Source: Favolaschia claudopus (lineage: Eukaryota; Basidiomycota; Agaricomycetes; Agaricales; Mycenaceae). Taken from it: a stretch of 64,000 nt of DNA. The position numbers and the translations under genes are program-made. This document shows positions 22,840 to 33,020 of the stretch, piece after piece. Below the pieces are notes generated by a model that worked only from the letters and a program-made list of their open reading frames with translations, ran no database searches and was not told the DNA's origin. Numbering within the stretch: the first letter of the stretch is position 1; the number at the start of each line of letters is the position of its first letter. The DNA is taken from the NCBI GenBank assembly GCA_037176885.1, contig JAWWNJ010000031.1, forward strand, positions 620,001 through 684,000, written 5' to 3'.

Positions 22840-23036
22840 ATGGTGTGGGCGCGGTCTTTCAACACCAAATTGTCCGAAGGGCAGCGGAATCTCATTATGC
22901 ATAATCATAATAATGTTCATTGGACGGAAAACCACGGCCGCGCAGACGAATCAATAGAATGAGCAGCGATGCAGGTATGCAGTATGTATCCAGTAAACTA
23001 CAAATGGTTCTAATACAAATGTGCGATAGTCAACCG

Positions 23037-23715
23037 TCACAGAGTGAGGTTGTACTCGTATTCGCTGCTGGCGCTTTGGGCCATCCAGAGCGTAATGACG
23101 GAAAACATCAAGGAAACATTCTGTCCAACGTTGGCGTAGCCGTAGTACTTGAACTGCTCAGCGTGGTCAGGCATAACATATTTCAGTATCAGCACCGTCT
23201 GTATGAAAATCAAATGAGCCTCGGATACTATGAGATTCCGTGAAAACAAGCGTACGACGCTGCCCGCCAATCCCCCCGCCATAGCAGCAAACCCGAGGAA
23301 AAGGAACAGCCGCGCACGCCACACAGCGCGCGAGTCGCCGAAGGTGTCTTCGCCGCGGATGCGGTCCTTGTCTATGAGGTTGATGATGAGGAACCCGAGG
23401 ATGGAGAAGATTCCGGGGATCCAGTCGACGAAGGTGACATGGACGGGTGGGGGTGTGTCGGGCTGGCCCCAGGGGGCCTTTGCGTGCGCGGAGAGGATGC
23501 AGGCGTCGAGGAAGAGCCAGTTGGCGAAGGCGAACTGCGGGTTAAAGTAATATTCGAGAGTCAGACTGCCGCATGTTGACTCTGAGGTGAACGCAACGCA
23601 CGAGAGCGCCTGCGGTGTAGACGCCGACTGTTCGACGGTGTTTGCCAAAGTCGATGTCTGGGAATGGGTTGAGGCAGACTCGGCGGGGGTCGTAGTTGGA
23701 TGGAGGGAGAGACAT
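23037..23715 (-). CDS. Vps68 / UPF0220 (TMEM50-like) membrane protein
   Basis: Three exons (23715–23602, 23534–23256, 23198–23037) give 184 residues. MSLPPSNYDPRRVCLNPFPD precedes four predicted membrane segments: VGVYTAGALFAFANWLFLDA, WIPGIFSILGFLIINLI, ARLFLFLGFAAMAGGLAGSV, and VSLMFSVITLWMAQS near the C-terminus. IDKDRIRGEDTFGDSRAVWR is the conserved inter-helix loop. Yeast Vps68 acts with the ESCRT pathway in vacuolar sorting. An upstream in-frame Met at 23730 is possible, but the family normally starts MSLPPS. Confidence 0.88.
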
Positions 23716-24534
23716 GGGCGCAGCGGACAAGGAAGTGAGTATTTGGCTTTGTGCATTCCGGAGGCTCTTTCACTTCTCTCACCTCAACCACCATGTCAGG
23801 TCAGACTACCCTCTAATATGCTCTCGATGAATGCTTGGTTCTCAATGCTTTAAGCGGAAACAAATGCGCAAGTCTCAAAGTCAATTTTGCCCGTGAAAAG
23901 TTAGGCCCAAGTCTACAATGTCTCTCTGTAATTTTTTCGACGCATGGAACATATTCTCTGGCACGGACGTTCTCGAATCTTGAGGAAGATACTACACTGA
24001 ATCCATTTGGGCATGAACTATGCCTGGCTCTGACTCGTGCACACGGTATCGGTCAGCAAGCGCTTATTACCGGGGACGAACTAGCTCGCATTTCTTTGCA
24101 ACGGTTCAAGCTTTCAAGACCCATATCCGCAACCCCCAGCACTTTTCTGTCTTCATAACATGCGCGCTTCATGACTGGACTTGCACCTGGCTGAAGACTA
24201 CCGCTACTCGTTGTAATCAATCTGCTCCGACGGGAACTAGGACTCGGACGCCTTGGGCTCGATTAATTCTATCTCAGCATTCGAATGGCTCCATCTCACT
24301 CGTTCCTTCTGACATCTGAATCCCGAGTTTGTCCTTGTAATATGCATTTCTTGCGCAATGAATCCGACTGTCAGCCTGGCTACCCAGCCACCCATCCTTC
24401 GCTCTCTCTCCTCTACATCTACCACCGCGATCCTCTACCCACTCAACACGCAGTCGCTCTCTGCGTTCCTTGCATTCGTTTAAGTCTACATCGCCCACGC
24501 TCTGTCTCGCCTCTCAGCATTCCTGTCTTTCATA
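23716..24534. other. Intergenic region including the duplicated promoter of copy C
   Basis: From about 24040 this aligns, inverted, with 11348–11860 upstream of orphan gene B. Matching blocks include CATAACATGC, TTGCACCTGGCTGAAG and CTCTCAGCATTCCTGTCTTT just before the start codon. No gene is seen in 23716–24040. Confidence 0.5.
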
Positions 24535-25182
24535 ATGGCTGAGAATAATACAGATTCGTTTGGTGTGGCTGGTAAGCACCTCTCGTATCCGTACAAGTCT
24601 CCATCGACACGACCAACCTGGTTTCCAATGGGTTCAAGGCAACGTTCAAAGCCTCTCCGTGGCGTCATCGTCATCATCGTTCGCGCGCCATCCTCGAAGC
24701 CCCCGCCCCTCCGTCTGCAGTCACCACGTCCGTACCCGCCGCGACCCCAGGCTCGTCGGATTGACACGCATCAAAGGCTACGCTCCTCGCAGAGTCTCGT
24801 ATCTGGAACGCACAACTGGCCGCTCTCTCCCGTCGCTGTCAACAGATCGTCTAGGTCGACCCTTAAGGACCGCCTTTCGGGCTTGTTTGAGTTCAACGCT
24901 CTCGAAGGCGGTAGCAAGGCGGAAGAGGCTCGCAGGGTCAACGCCGCCGCGCTCGAAGAAGGTTCAATGGTTCCCGTCGTCGTCGAAGAGAAGGACTTTC
25001 TATCCACCTACACTGCTGCATCCGTATCCCCATCTCCGTCGGTCGCCAGCGTGAGTTCTAGCTCTAGCTCCATCGGCAGTATACTCGACCGGTTCGAAGG
25101 AACTCTCAATGGTCCCAGCTGGCGTTGCATTATGGCTCGTTCTGACGAGTTTAGTCTGCGTAACAATGGTTTTGTTGTCTAG
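24535..25182 (+). pseudogene. Orphan family copy C, frame-disrupted
   Basis: Starts at the ATG equivalent to copy B (MAENNTDSFGVAG, donor GTAAGC at the same place). In the ancestral frame it reads KATFKASPWRHRHHRSRAIL and TPGSSD, then hits TGA where copy B has Trp (ADWHAS). Past it, SKATLLAESRIWN is in that frame, but the C-terminal half (VVVEEKDFLSTYT, SSIGSILDRFEGTLNGPSWR) is in another frame. The 215-codon frame 24535–25182 is open throughout, but only because its middle reads the wrong frame. I favour a decayed copy; a chimeric expressed protein is possible. Confidence 0.55.
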
Positions 25183-25847
25183 GTGGCCTGTTTTTCGTAA
25201 GTACTGTCGTCTCTCTCGATATTTTTCTTCTGTATTTGTGCTCGTATTTATGAAAACGCCGTTGTCGAAGTGCTCCTCCATTGTTAAGTTATGAGGGTAT
25301 GAGCGAATCTCCGTCCGCGTCGAGCTACTTTTGAGAGAATTGGCTGTTCGCGTACTCCTTCCAAATTTTGTCACGTTCGGCCGGAGAATGGAACACAGTC
25401 TGTGCATCGAGACTGGCGTTGCCTTTTGAACCTGGACGGTCTGGATACTCTATGAGCAAAGGCTTCGGTATTTGAAGACAGGTCAACAGAGCTTGGTTTC
25501 AGTTCCATTCAGAAACGTCGAGCAAAGCTGCAGTCGAGACTTTGAAAGTGAGGGACTCTATTCAATGAAGTCGTCTGATCCTCATACAGGAGATCACTCC
25601 GACTTCAGTGGAGACCGTGAATCAATGGTCAGAAACCGTCAAAGCCGAAAACTTGCTGCGTGTGTTTCGACCATTGGGTGATTTCCAGTGCTCGCTTCGA
25701 TCAATTCCATTCACCATCGTACACAGACCACGTACACCCGCCCTATACACTCAGAGATCTAATTCCCAGCTTATGATAGAATCAGGATGAAAGCTCGAGC
25801 CCGCAACGAGATAGGTTCCTCACCACAATAATATGATTCCAGCGGGC
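25183..25847. other. Intergenic region
   Basis: 3' flanks of orphan copy C and of ABM gene 2. Nothing recognised. Confidence 0.4.
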
Positions 25848-26218
25848 TCAAAGTTCGTCATAAGAAAGGATTTTCCTCTGCTTGCCTTCCTCCGTGCTCA
25901 TGATAGGTCCGACAACGCCGAAGAACTCCTTCAAGTACGGGTTCGCCATGTGCGTCTGGAAAGCCTGAACGACGCACGGATGGTCAGGAATCGAAGATCC
26001 GCTTAATCGATTCAGAAATTCAAACGAGTACTAACCGCGTCGTCCGCATAGCGCTCAACAAGGGACCAGGCGGAGGGATCCTTCGGGTCCTGAAGGATGA
26101 ACCAGTTGAGGGTCCCCTCGTCCTTCTGGAATGTTTCTTTGGCTTTGAGGAGGGCGGCTTTCATCTCGTCCTCCTTGCCTGGGATAGACCAGAAATGCAC
26201 GATGGTGGCTTTGACCAT
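25848..26218 (-). CDS. Small ABM-domain protein, paralogue 2
   Basis: Exons 26218–26036 (61 codons) and 25964–25848 join in phase 0, giving 99 residues. MVKATIVHFWSIPGKEDEMK, EGTLNWFILQDPKDPSAW, SLVERYADDA, then THMANPYLKEFFGVVGP after the intron, match the ABM-fold paralogues at 4733–5113 and 34756–35137. An in-frame upstream Met at 26278 would add a basic leader (MISTLRRLLFSS); the start at 26218 is preferred by paralogue alignment. Substrate unknown. Confidence 0.8.
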
Positions 26219-26440
26219 TCTGTTATTGGTAGGGAGAGGATGAGAGGAGAAGAGAAGACGTCGTAGTGTGGATATCATAGCGATGATCGAATTCGTGTGA
26301 TATTATCATTGCCGTCGATCTTGCCTGATTTGGCGCTTAACCTCGCTTGCGAAGTTGTATAATGCATGGGTAGAAGAAAACATGAAATAGCAGCATCCAT
26401 GGCATAGAAAATACTGTGTAGATAGCAGAGAAACACCGAT

Positions 26441-28309
26441 CTAATCAAATGTAATTTTCTTACCACCGGAAGGCTGAATACCACCAGTCCGAGCTCCTCC
26501 TCTCGGTGCACCCCGTCCGCCACGTCCTCCACGATCGCCACCCCGTCCCCGACCTCCACCGCGGCCACCAAACCCGCCACGGTCCCCACCGAAGCCACCA
26601 CGTCCTCCCCGTCCGCCTCCCCGACCCCCTCGTCCTCCACGGTCACCACCAAAGCCACCACCGCGTCCACCGCCGAAACCGCCTCCACCGAAGCCACCAC
26701 CGCCACCGTTCGAGTCTCTCGGTTGCGAATAATCCAACCGTATCGACCTCCCGTCAATCTCCTGCCCATTTGCGGCCGCGAAAGCCTTCTTGGCCCCCTC
26801 GATATCCTCGAACTCGACATACCCAAAGCCCTTTGGCCGCCCCGTGTCGCGGTCCGTCGGGAGACGCACGCTCTTGACGTTTCCGCCACACTCGGTGAAG
26901 AAGCTCCACACTTTGTCCTCGTCGACGCCGAAGCTCAGGTTACCCACGAACAACGTTGCGCTGGGCGCGCTCTCCGAGTCCCCGAAGGCCTTCGCGCGGG
27001 TCTCGCGCTGCCTGCTCTTGTCTGCGGGGCGCCCGTAGTCGATTTTGACCGCGCGTCCGTCGATCTCCTGCCCGTTCATCTTGAGCGCCTCCTCGACGGC
27101 GGCGGTGGTCGTGAAATGTACGTGACCGAAGCCACGCGATTGGCCGGAATTGCGATCGATGGCGACCGTCGCAGAGACGACTTCACCGCAAGAGGCAAAC
27201 TCTTGTGCGAGACGGTCGTTGTCGACATTCCATGAGAGCTGGCCAACGAAAATGGATTTGATCTCCTCCTCGCCGCCCTCGGCGCCAGCTGCAGGTGCAG
27301 CATCACCGTTTGCGAGCTTGACTTTTTTGGTCGGCGCTGCGTCCCCATCGGGTGCTTTCCTCTTGCCTGATTCATTCAATCAACAACAGGCATACAAGTG
27401 AGACTGAGATGAAGACAGACCATTAGTGGCAGGCTTGGAAGCATCAGCCATCTCCTCGTCGGAATCAGAGTCGTCAGAGCTGTCGTCGGAGTCTGCTGCG
27501 GCTTTCTTGCCATTGGCGGCCGGGGCAGCGGGCATCTCCTCGTCAGAGTCGTCTGATGAAGAAGTGTCAGGTTTTTTGGCTGCCGCTTTGGGAGCAGCTT
27601 TCGGGGCCGGTGCTTCGTCGTCAGATGAATCGGAGTCATCGGAATCGTCAGAATCCTTGGCTTTTTTGGGTGCAGGCGCGGCAGCTTTTTTGGTCAGTGC
27701 GGGGGCAGCAGCTTTTGGTGCGGGAGCTTCGTCGTCGGAGTCATCATCGGAGTCGTCAGAAGATTCTGCCTTTTTGGCTGGTGCAGCAGCAGCTTTCTTG
27801 GCAGGGGCAGGTGCAGCGGCCTTTTTGGCGGGTGCAGGTGCGGCAGCCTTTTTGGGGGCAGGTTCGTCGTCGCTGTCGCTATCACTGTCGTCCGAGTCCG
27901 CGGCAGCGGCGACAGGTTTCGGGGCGGCGGCTTTGACCTGTGCGGCCTTGGGCTTTTCGTCTTCCGATTCTGATTCTGAATCATCCGAGTCGGATTCCGC
28001 AGCCTTGAAAGTATCAAAATTAAAGATCTTGGCATTTAGATGGACGCAATGAAAACATACCTTCTTGGGTACGGGTTTCGAAGGAGAAGTAGCAGCGGGT
28101 TTGACTTGTTTCTTCTACAGAGGACGTTAGAATCGGGCTGGTAAAAGAAAACAAGATATACATACGGCCTTTTCCAGGATATCCTTCTTGGAAGGTTTTT
28201 CAGCGGCGTTTTTGGCGCTTTTCTCTGCTTTTTTGGCTACCCGGTCAGCCTTCTTGGCTGTTTTGGCGGCGGCCTTCTCCGCTTTCGCTGCTGCCTTGTC
28301 TTTGCCCAT
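26441..28309 (-). CDS. Nucleolin / Nsr1 / Gar2 homologue (acidic-Ser, two RRMs, RGG)
   Basis: Starts MGKDKAAAKAEKAAAKTAKK with a Lys/Ala-rich basic exon (28309–28166). Next comes a long region alternating acidic Ser/Asp/Glu blocks with PAPAKKAA-like repeats. Two RRMs follow: RRM1 with SIFVGQLSWNVDNDRLAQEF and RGFGHVHFTT (RNP1), RRM2 with TLFVGNLSFGVDEDKVWSFF and KGFGYVEFED. A C-terminal Gly/Arg tail (GGRGGGFGGDRGGRGGRGG) completes it. This is the canonical order of yeast Nsr1, fission-yeast Gar2 and animal nucleolin, nucleolar proteins needed for pre-rRNA processing. Several introns interrupt the N-terminal half (for example near 27370–27420 and 28020–28060). Confidence 0.92.
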
Positions 28310-28829
28310 CGTAGAAAGTAAGGAGGGGGTGGAAGGGATGGAGGAGGGCGGAGGGGGATGGAGGAAGGGAAGGAAAAGTTCGAGGGAAAAAAAAAATCCG
28401 AAGATCCACGTGACTGATCGGCAATTCAGCCGTTTCCGGCCCGACTCTAACTTGTCGTCAATGCGCCCGGCCTTGCTTGGTTGCCGCTGCGTTCGTTCTT
28501 TCCCTTTTTTCGACGAATTTCCTTGACGAGCTGCCTTTGGGTACAGACCTACATTCGGCTTGCTCTTTCTCTGGTCGTATGGGAATAATTGCAAGCAACT
28601 TGATGAATGAATGAACTTGGCCGTGCTCAGAACTCAACTTGAACTGAACTCAAGCGCTGGCCTCTGGGATAGCAAGCATCTGGCAAGCACCTTGCAAATT
28701 TTGATTCTTGACCTTCTGTCTCATGTTGATTCAATACGGTTCAGGGAATTCTGGAATCTGGTCTCGAAATTATATTTTCAATCACACACTGTTGCTCTTG
28801 AACAAACCCCCATCTCTGTCGCTCACCGC
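28310..28829. other. Divergent promoter region (nucleolin / BTB copy a)
   Basis: Shared 5' region. It holds a CACGTGAC E-box-like site at 28407–28414, about 100 bp upstream of the nucleolin start, and a poly-A/purine run at 28380–28397. The right half resembles the 5' flank of the BTB gene at 33021 (for example ATTCGGTTCAG-like blocks). Confidence 0.45.
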
Positions 28830-29852
28830 ATGTCGACGCCTGCAGCCATTCGCGATGCCGATGGCTCTTTCTCCCCAATCTCAAATGCGAACAACCCCCC
28901 AGACATAATTCTTCGATCCTCAGACCTTATCGACTTCCACGTACACAGGTGGATTCTGTCCTATGCCTCCACTTTCTTCAAAGACATGTTCTTGGTTCCG
29001 GGGGGTCCAATGTGGAGAAAGATGGAAAACCCGTCGCCCCAATTCCCGAACCCAGCAGAGTCGTCAACATTCTCCTCACGTTGTGCTACCCGCGCTCTAC
29101 ATGTATCGACATCTTCCTCGATCTTGACGGTGTGGACGACGCATACGAGGCCGCGGATAAATACCAGATCTTGGGTGGGCAGGCAGTACTCGAACGGCTG
29201 CTGGACGAACCGCGCTTTCTCGAGAAGGAGCCGCACCGTGTCTTTGCCATTGCATGTCACAGAGGGTTGGAAAAGCAGGCGAAGGCGGCGGCCATGGCCA
29301 CTCTCAAGCTTCCCGCCTTCGTCCCCAATATACGGGTGCCGGAATTCGATTGGATTTCAGCCACAAAACTGCATCAATTGGAGGAGTTTCGATACCAATG
29401 TTCGCAAGCCATGGTAACATTCCTCGCACACCAAAGTAGCAGTTTCATGGCTGAGGAGTTCTGTGACCCCGAGATATTCCACGAAGTCTGGTGGAGACAA
29501 GGGGGCCATGGCAGTGGTTGCGGCCCAACTTTCGACGAGTATGGGTCGGTGACCCCTGCTGAGTGGCTTATCGCACACATAAGCAATGTTAAGCTCGTTG
29601 CGGAGGTTCGCCCTGATATTGAATCAGTATCGATGGCTTTGCGGACAATCAAGCAGCCGATCCTCAACTCCATGTCTAATTGTTCCACCTGCTTGACGGG
29701 CGCATCGGCTTCTCTCTCAAGCTTGGTGCAGGATCTAGAAGTCCGGGTCACTGTGGTGCAAAAAGGGGTATAAATCGATCTTCCTTCCACTTCATGCCTA
29801 CGAACTTACACCACTCTTTCAGCTCCTTGCAAAGTACTCGTTCGCTAGCTAG
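28830..29852 (+). pseudogene. BTB/POZ protein, copy a, single frameshift
   Basis: Starts MSTPAAIRDADGSFSPISNA, then PPDIILRSSDLIDFHVHRWI of the BTB domain. Near 29000–29012 the frame breaks: the paralogue at 33021 reads FLLPEGPNVVKDGK, while here the first frame reads FLVPGGPMWRKM and the next frame takes up SNVEKDGKPVAPIPE. After that the gene is open to the end, with YEAADKYQILGGQAVLERLL, VWWRQGGHGSGCGPTF and MSNCSTCLTGASASL. A last exon after an intron at about 29772–29822 would encode LLAKYSFAS. It is a single-indel relative of the 33021 and 45118 genes, so recently inactivated or a sequencing error. Confidence 0.7.
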
Positions 29853-30532
29853 TTCGCCGTCAGGCTCATTGGTGAATGAGGACGGAAGGCGACGAGAATC
29901 CAACTTGCCGCTCGCGCCAACACGTCCTGCTTGTTTGCGTTCTTTCTTTTGCAGTTTAGACAAATCTCAGTGACTAGCTGCTTTGGGTATAAGCTTGCAT
30001 ATGTTTTACTTTTTGGGGGTGGTCTACCTCTTTCTTTTCTTTCACTTCATTGCAAGTTCTGAGTCCAACCATAATCTATCCAGATTCTCCTCAAATAATG
30101 CTCCTTCGTCTGCGACCGTCAAGCTCGAGTCTTCGAACTTGTGTTTATTCTACTTGCCTACTTCAAGTTGTTCTTTGTACCCTCTCCGTCACCGCTTCTG
30201 CCCAAATGATGCCAAATCACACCAGGAGAGAACCCTTGTTGGATCTCGGTGAAGCCCCATGCCTTGTTTCGCACTCGCGTGGTGCAAGCAGGTCAAGAAC
30301 GGAAAGCTGATGGGTAGTTGTGTTGACCTCGCATTCTCACCGGCCGTTCCTGGGCAACTGTGTACCTCCAACGACCTCAGGCTGCTTGACTGTCTCCCAG
30401 CCCCTATTTCCATCATATGTATCAACTCATTTGAACGGACCGTTCCGTTCGTTGCCTGATCTCTTATTGGCAATTTGCTTTTGTCAACCCCTAGCAAACA
30501 CCGGTCTCCCAGAACGTCCACCTCCACATCCA
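29853..30532. other. 5' flank of BTB copy b; left boundary of the large inverted duplication
   Basis: From about 30035 to 30532 this matches, inverted, the 5' flank of the BTB gene on the other arm (48767–49262). Shared blocks include CACACCAGGAGAGAACCCTT and GTGCAAGCAGGTCAAGAACG. No separate gene is supported. Confidence 0.55.
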
Positions 30533-31624
30533 ATGTCTGCTTTTCAGCCTCTGGAAGAGCCCATCCCCGATGCTGGTCATCCCTTCTCCCCAACTTCGAA
30601 CGAGAACCATCCCCCAGACGTAATCCTTCGGTCCAATGACAAGGTGGACTTCCACGTTCACAAGGCTTTCCTGGCGTTTGCCTCCAAATTGTTCGAAGAC
30701 ATGTTCTCGTTCCCCCAGCCCACTGGCGAGGAAGCCAATATAGTCAAAGACGGGAAACCCGTCGTTCCCCTCGACGAATCCAGCAGGGTCATCAGAATCC
30801 TCCTCGCATTGTGTTACCCCCCTATCATACCTACTGGCGATCCCATGGACCTCGACGATGTGAATGCCGGTTACAGGCTGGCTGATTTCTACCAGATCTC
30901 CGGTGCATACCAAGTGCTCGAAAAGATATTACAAGAACCTCGCTTTCTGGACAACGAGCCGCACCGCGTCTTTGCCATTGCGTGTCACAGACGGTCAGAA
31001 AAATCGGCCAAGGCGGCAGCGATGGCGACACTCAAGCTCCGCCGTACCGTTCCCAACTCGACAGTGCCCGGATTTGATTCCATACCCGCCGACAGGCTGT
31101 GTCAACTGTTAGACTTTCGCAACAAATGCTCTGACGCGATTGTCAAGCTTCTGGAACGACTCGCCAGCATTGCTCACCCCGAGCAGTATGGCGAGCCTCT
31201 CGGCCCAGACGGTCCATTTGAACGAGTCTGGTGGATTCACGAAGCTCATGGCCCTGGTTGCGGCCCCACTTGGGTCGATGGCCCAGGTCCGCCCGAATTT
31301 CCGGAACCCGTCCAGTGGATACGACCTGCTCGGTGGTTCTGCAACCACATAGTAAACGTGAAGAGGGCTGCAGAGCTCTGGCCTGACCTCGAATTCGTGT
31401 GTGCAGCCCTACGCACCATCGACGAGCCGATCCTCGAGTCTATGTCTACGTGCTCCACTTGCCTGAATGGCGCACAGGCCTCTCTGTCCTTGCTCATAAC
31501 GGATGTAGAATCTGAGGCTAACCGGACACGACAGGAGGTGAATTCTGTTTTCCAACTACGTATGATAATCGCTCACCCACAAATTTTGAACCAGCTACTC
31601 GAGCAATATACGTTTGCCAACTAG
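30533..31624 (+). CDS. BTB/POZ domain protein, copy b
   Basis: Intact frame from MSAFQPLEEPIPDAGHPFSP. The BTB domain occupies about residues 25–120: PPDVILRSNDKVDFHVHKAF, LAFASKLFEDMFSF, VIRILLALCYPP. A helical C-terminal part follows with RVFAIACHRRSEKSAKAAAM, ERVWWIHEAHGPGCGPTW and the CxxC element MSTCSTCLNGAQASLSLL. The 3' part contains a GT–AG intron (about 31537–31591) whose removal leads to LLEQYTFAN and the same stop. BTB folds dimerise and often recruit Cullin-3, but no other domain is visible here. Partner of the gene at 47690–48766 on the other arm. Confidence 0.82.
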   Translation: MSAFQPLEEPIPDAGHPFSPTSNENHPPDVILRSNDKVDFHVHKAFLAFASKLFEDMFSFPQPTGEEANIVKDGKPVVPLDESSRVIRILLALCYPPIIPTGDPMDLDDVNAGYRLADFYQISGAYQVLEKILQEPRFLDNEPHRVFAIACHRRSEKSAKAAAMATLKLRRTVPNSTVPGFDSIPADRLCQLLDFRNKCSDAIVKLLERLASIAHPEQYGEPLGPDGPFERVWWIHEAHGPGCGPTWVDGPGPPEFPEPVQWIRPARWFCNHIVNVKRAAELWPDLEFVCAALRTIDEPILESMSTCSTCLNGAQASLSLLITDVESEANRTRQEVNSVFQLRMIIAHPQILNQLLEQYTFAN

Positions 31625-31836
31625 TCACTCGAATCAACTTTCCTCTGCAGAATTGTGTTTCTTACCATTCAGTTTCGTAAATTCCGTAGATTATTAGTAC
31701 TCGTTCAAGCAAATCATAGATTGGCAAATCTCGAGTCTCCCTTGTGTCCGAGTTTCTCGGTCTGTGAACGCAAAATTGATCAATTGAGGATGATTTAGAT
31801 TCCATCATTCGCTTATTCCTTTTACTTCTTCCACTC

Positions 31837-32788
31837 ATGGCAGCTCAGACACAATCCTCCCGCGATGCTAACGATCTCTTTGGGCCTTTGTCGAACTTGG
31901 AAACCCCACCAGACATCATTCCTTGGACGCCGAGCCAGTAGACTTCCACACAACTTCCACACGCATCGCTCGATTCTCTTATTCGCTTCGCCGACTTTCA
32001 AAGACATGTTCACATTCCCGTCCAGTGGGCAGGATCTCATGAAGGACGGGAAGCCGATTGTCCCGGTATTCGGGGAAAGCGCGACTCTCGAAAGCTGCTT
32101 ATTTTGTGCTAGCCTCAGCGGCGCTGGTTTCAACAGTCTGGATGGCGTGGTTAAAGCATACAACGCGGTGGACAAGTTCTTGATTCCAGATGGTCAAACC
32201 CTCCTACAGCAGATCATGGCATCCCCCAAGTTCTTGGAGAAAGAGCTCCACCGCGTCTTTGCTATCGCCTGTGTTTTGGAACTGGAAGAACTAGCGAAAG
32301 AGGCGGCCATGGAGACTCTGAGACTTCCACGCTTCGTCTCCGCCTTGTCAATACCAGAATTCGACTTGATCACAGCCCGGCAGCTTCGACAACTGGAGGT
32401 GTTTCATGCCACCTGTTCGGAAAACACCATCGCAAGGGCGGAGCGGTACACCCACATGCAGCCTGTGGGTGAACAGGATGGTCGCTTCGTGTGGTGGACT
32501 TCGCAGAATCATGCTCAGGGATGCGGCTACACGTACGACACTACAGTAGGAGATTACGTTTTCCCTGCAAGGTGGTTCAGCGATCACGTAGCCGCCGCGA
32601 AAAACGCTGCCAATAACATTCCGGCGATCCAGTCCGTCCTCAAGGCCGTTAATGAGGTTTCCTACGCAAATTTGGAAACCTTGTTGGAGTGTCCGGAATG
32701 TAGGCGCGATGCCAAGGGATCGCTTTCGATGATGGCGCACAAGATGGCGTATGATCTACGCATGGATTATCGTAGGGTAAGAACCTAA
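31837..32788 (+). pseudogene. BTB/POZ protein, copy c, broken in the BTB domain
   Basis: The N-terminus MAAQTQSSRDANDLFGPLSN is collinear with the intact paralogue on the other arm (46388–47415). After PPDII the sequence lacks the bases encoding LRSSD and reaches TAG at PWTPSQ. A short local duplication of ACTTCCACAC lies at about 31940–31962. From HTHRSILLFASPTFKDMFTF the original frame resumes and stays open to RRVRT at 32788, with the conserved CPECRRDAKGSLSMM element. The loss is confined to the start of the BTB domain. A frame opened from Met at 31865 would give a protein with a scrambled N-terminus. Confidence 0.75.
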
Positions 32789-33020
32789 TTGGCTATTGGA
32801 ATGCGATTCCTCACACTCTTGTCGGTGAACAGTTGGTGACCAGGTACTATAGCTGGGTTTATATTTTCGCAATAATGAAAGCTTTGCGAATTTTGACTTT
32901 TGATCGAGATCTTCGGCCTCATGTTATTGTTATTCGGTTCAGCGAATTCTATTGTTCTTCTATTACTCTTAAGCAAGAACCTCATCTTTGTCACCCTCGT
33001 CTTTGTCGCTCACCCCATCC

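Noticed and set aside
26470..26720. Dense short tandem repeat, candidate minisatellite or CRISPR-like array
   Set aside because: It encodes the RGG tail of the nucleolin homologue. Repeat units are codon-level Gly/Arg runs with no spacers.
27426..28052. Long Ser/Ala-rich frame on the + strand
   Set aside because: It is the antisense shadow of the acidic/Lys-Ala repeat region of the nucleolin homologue on the − strand, which has RRMs and an RGG tail in frame.
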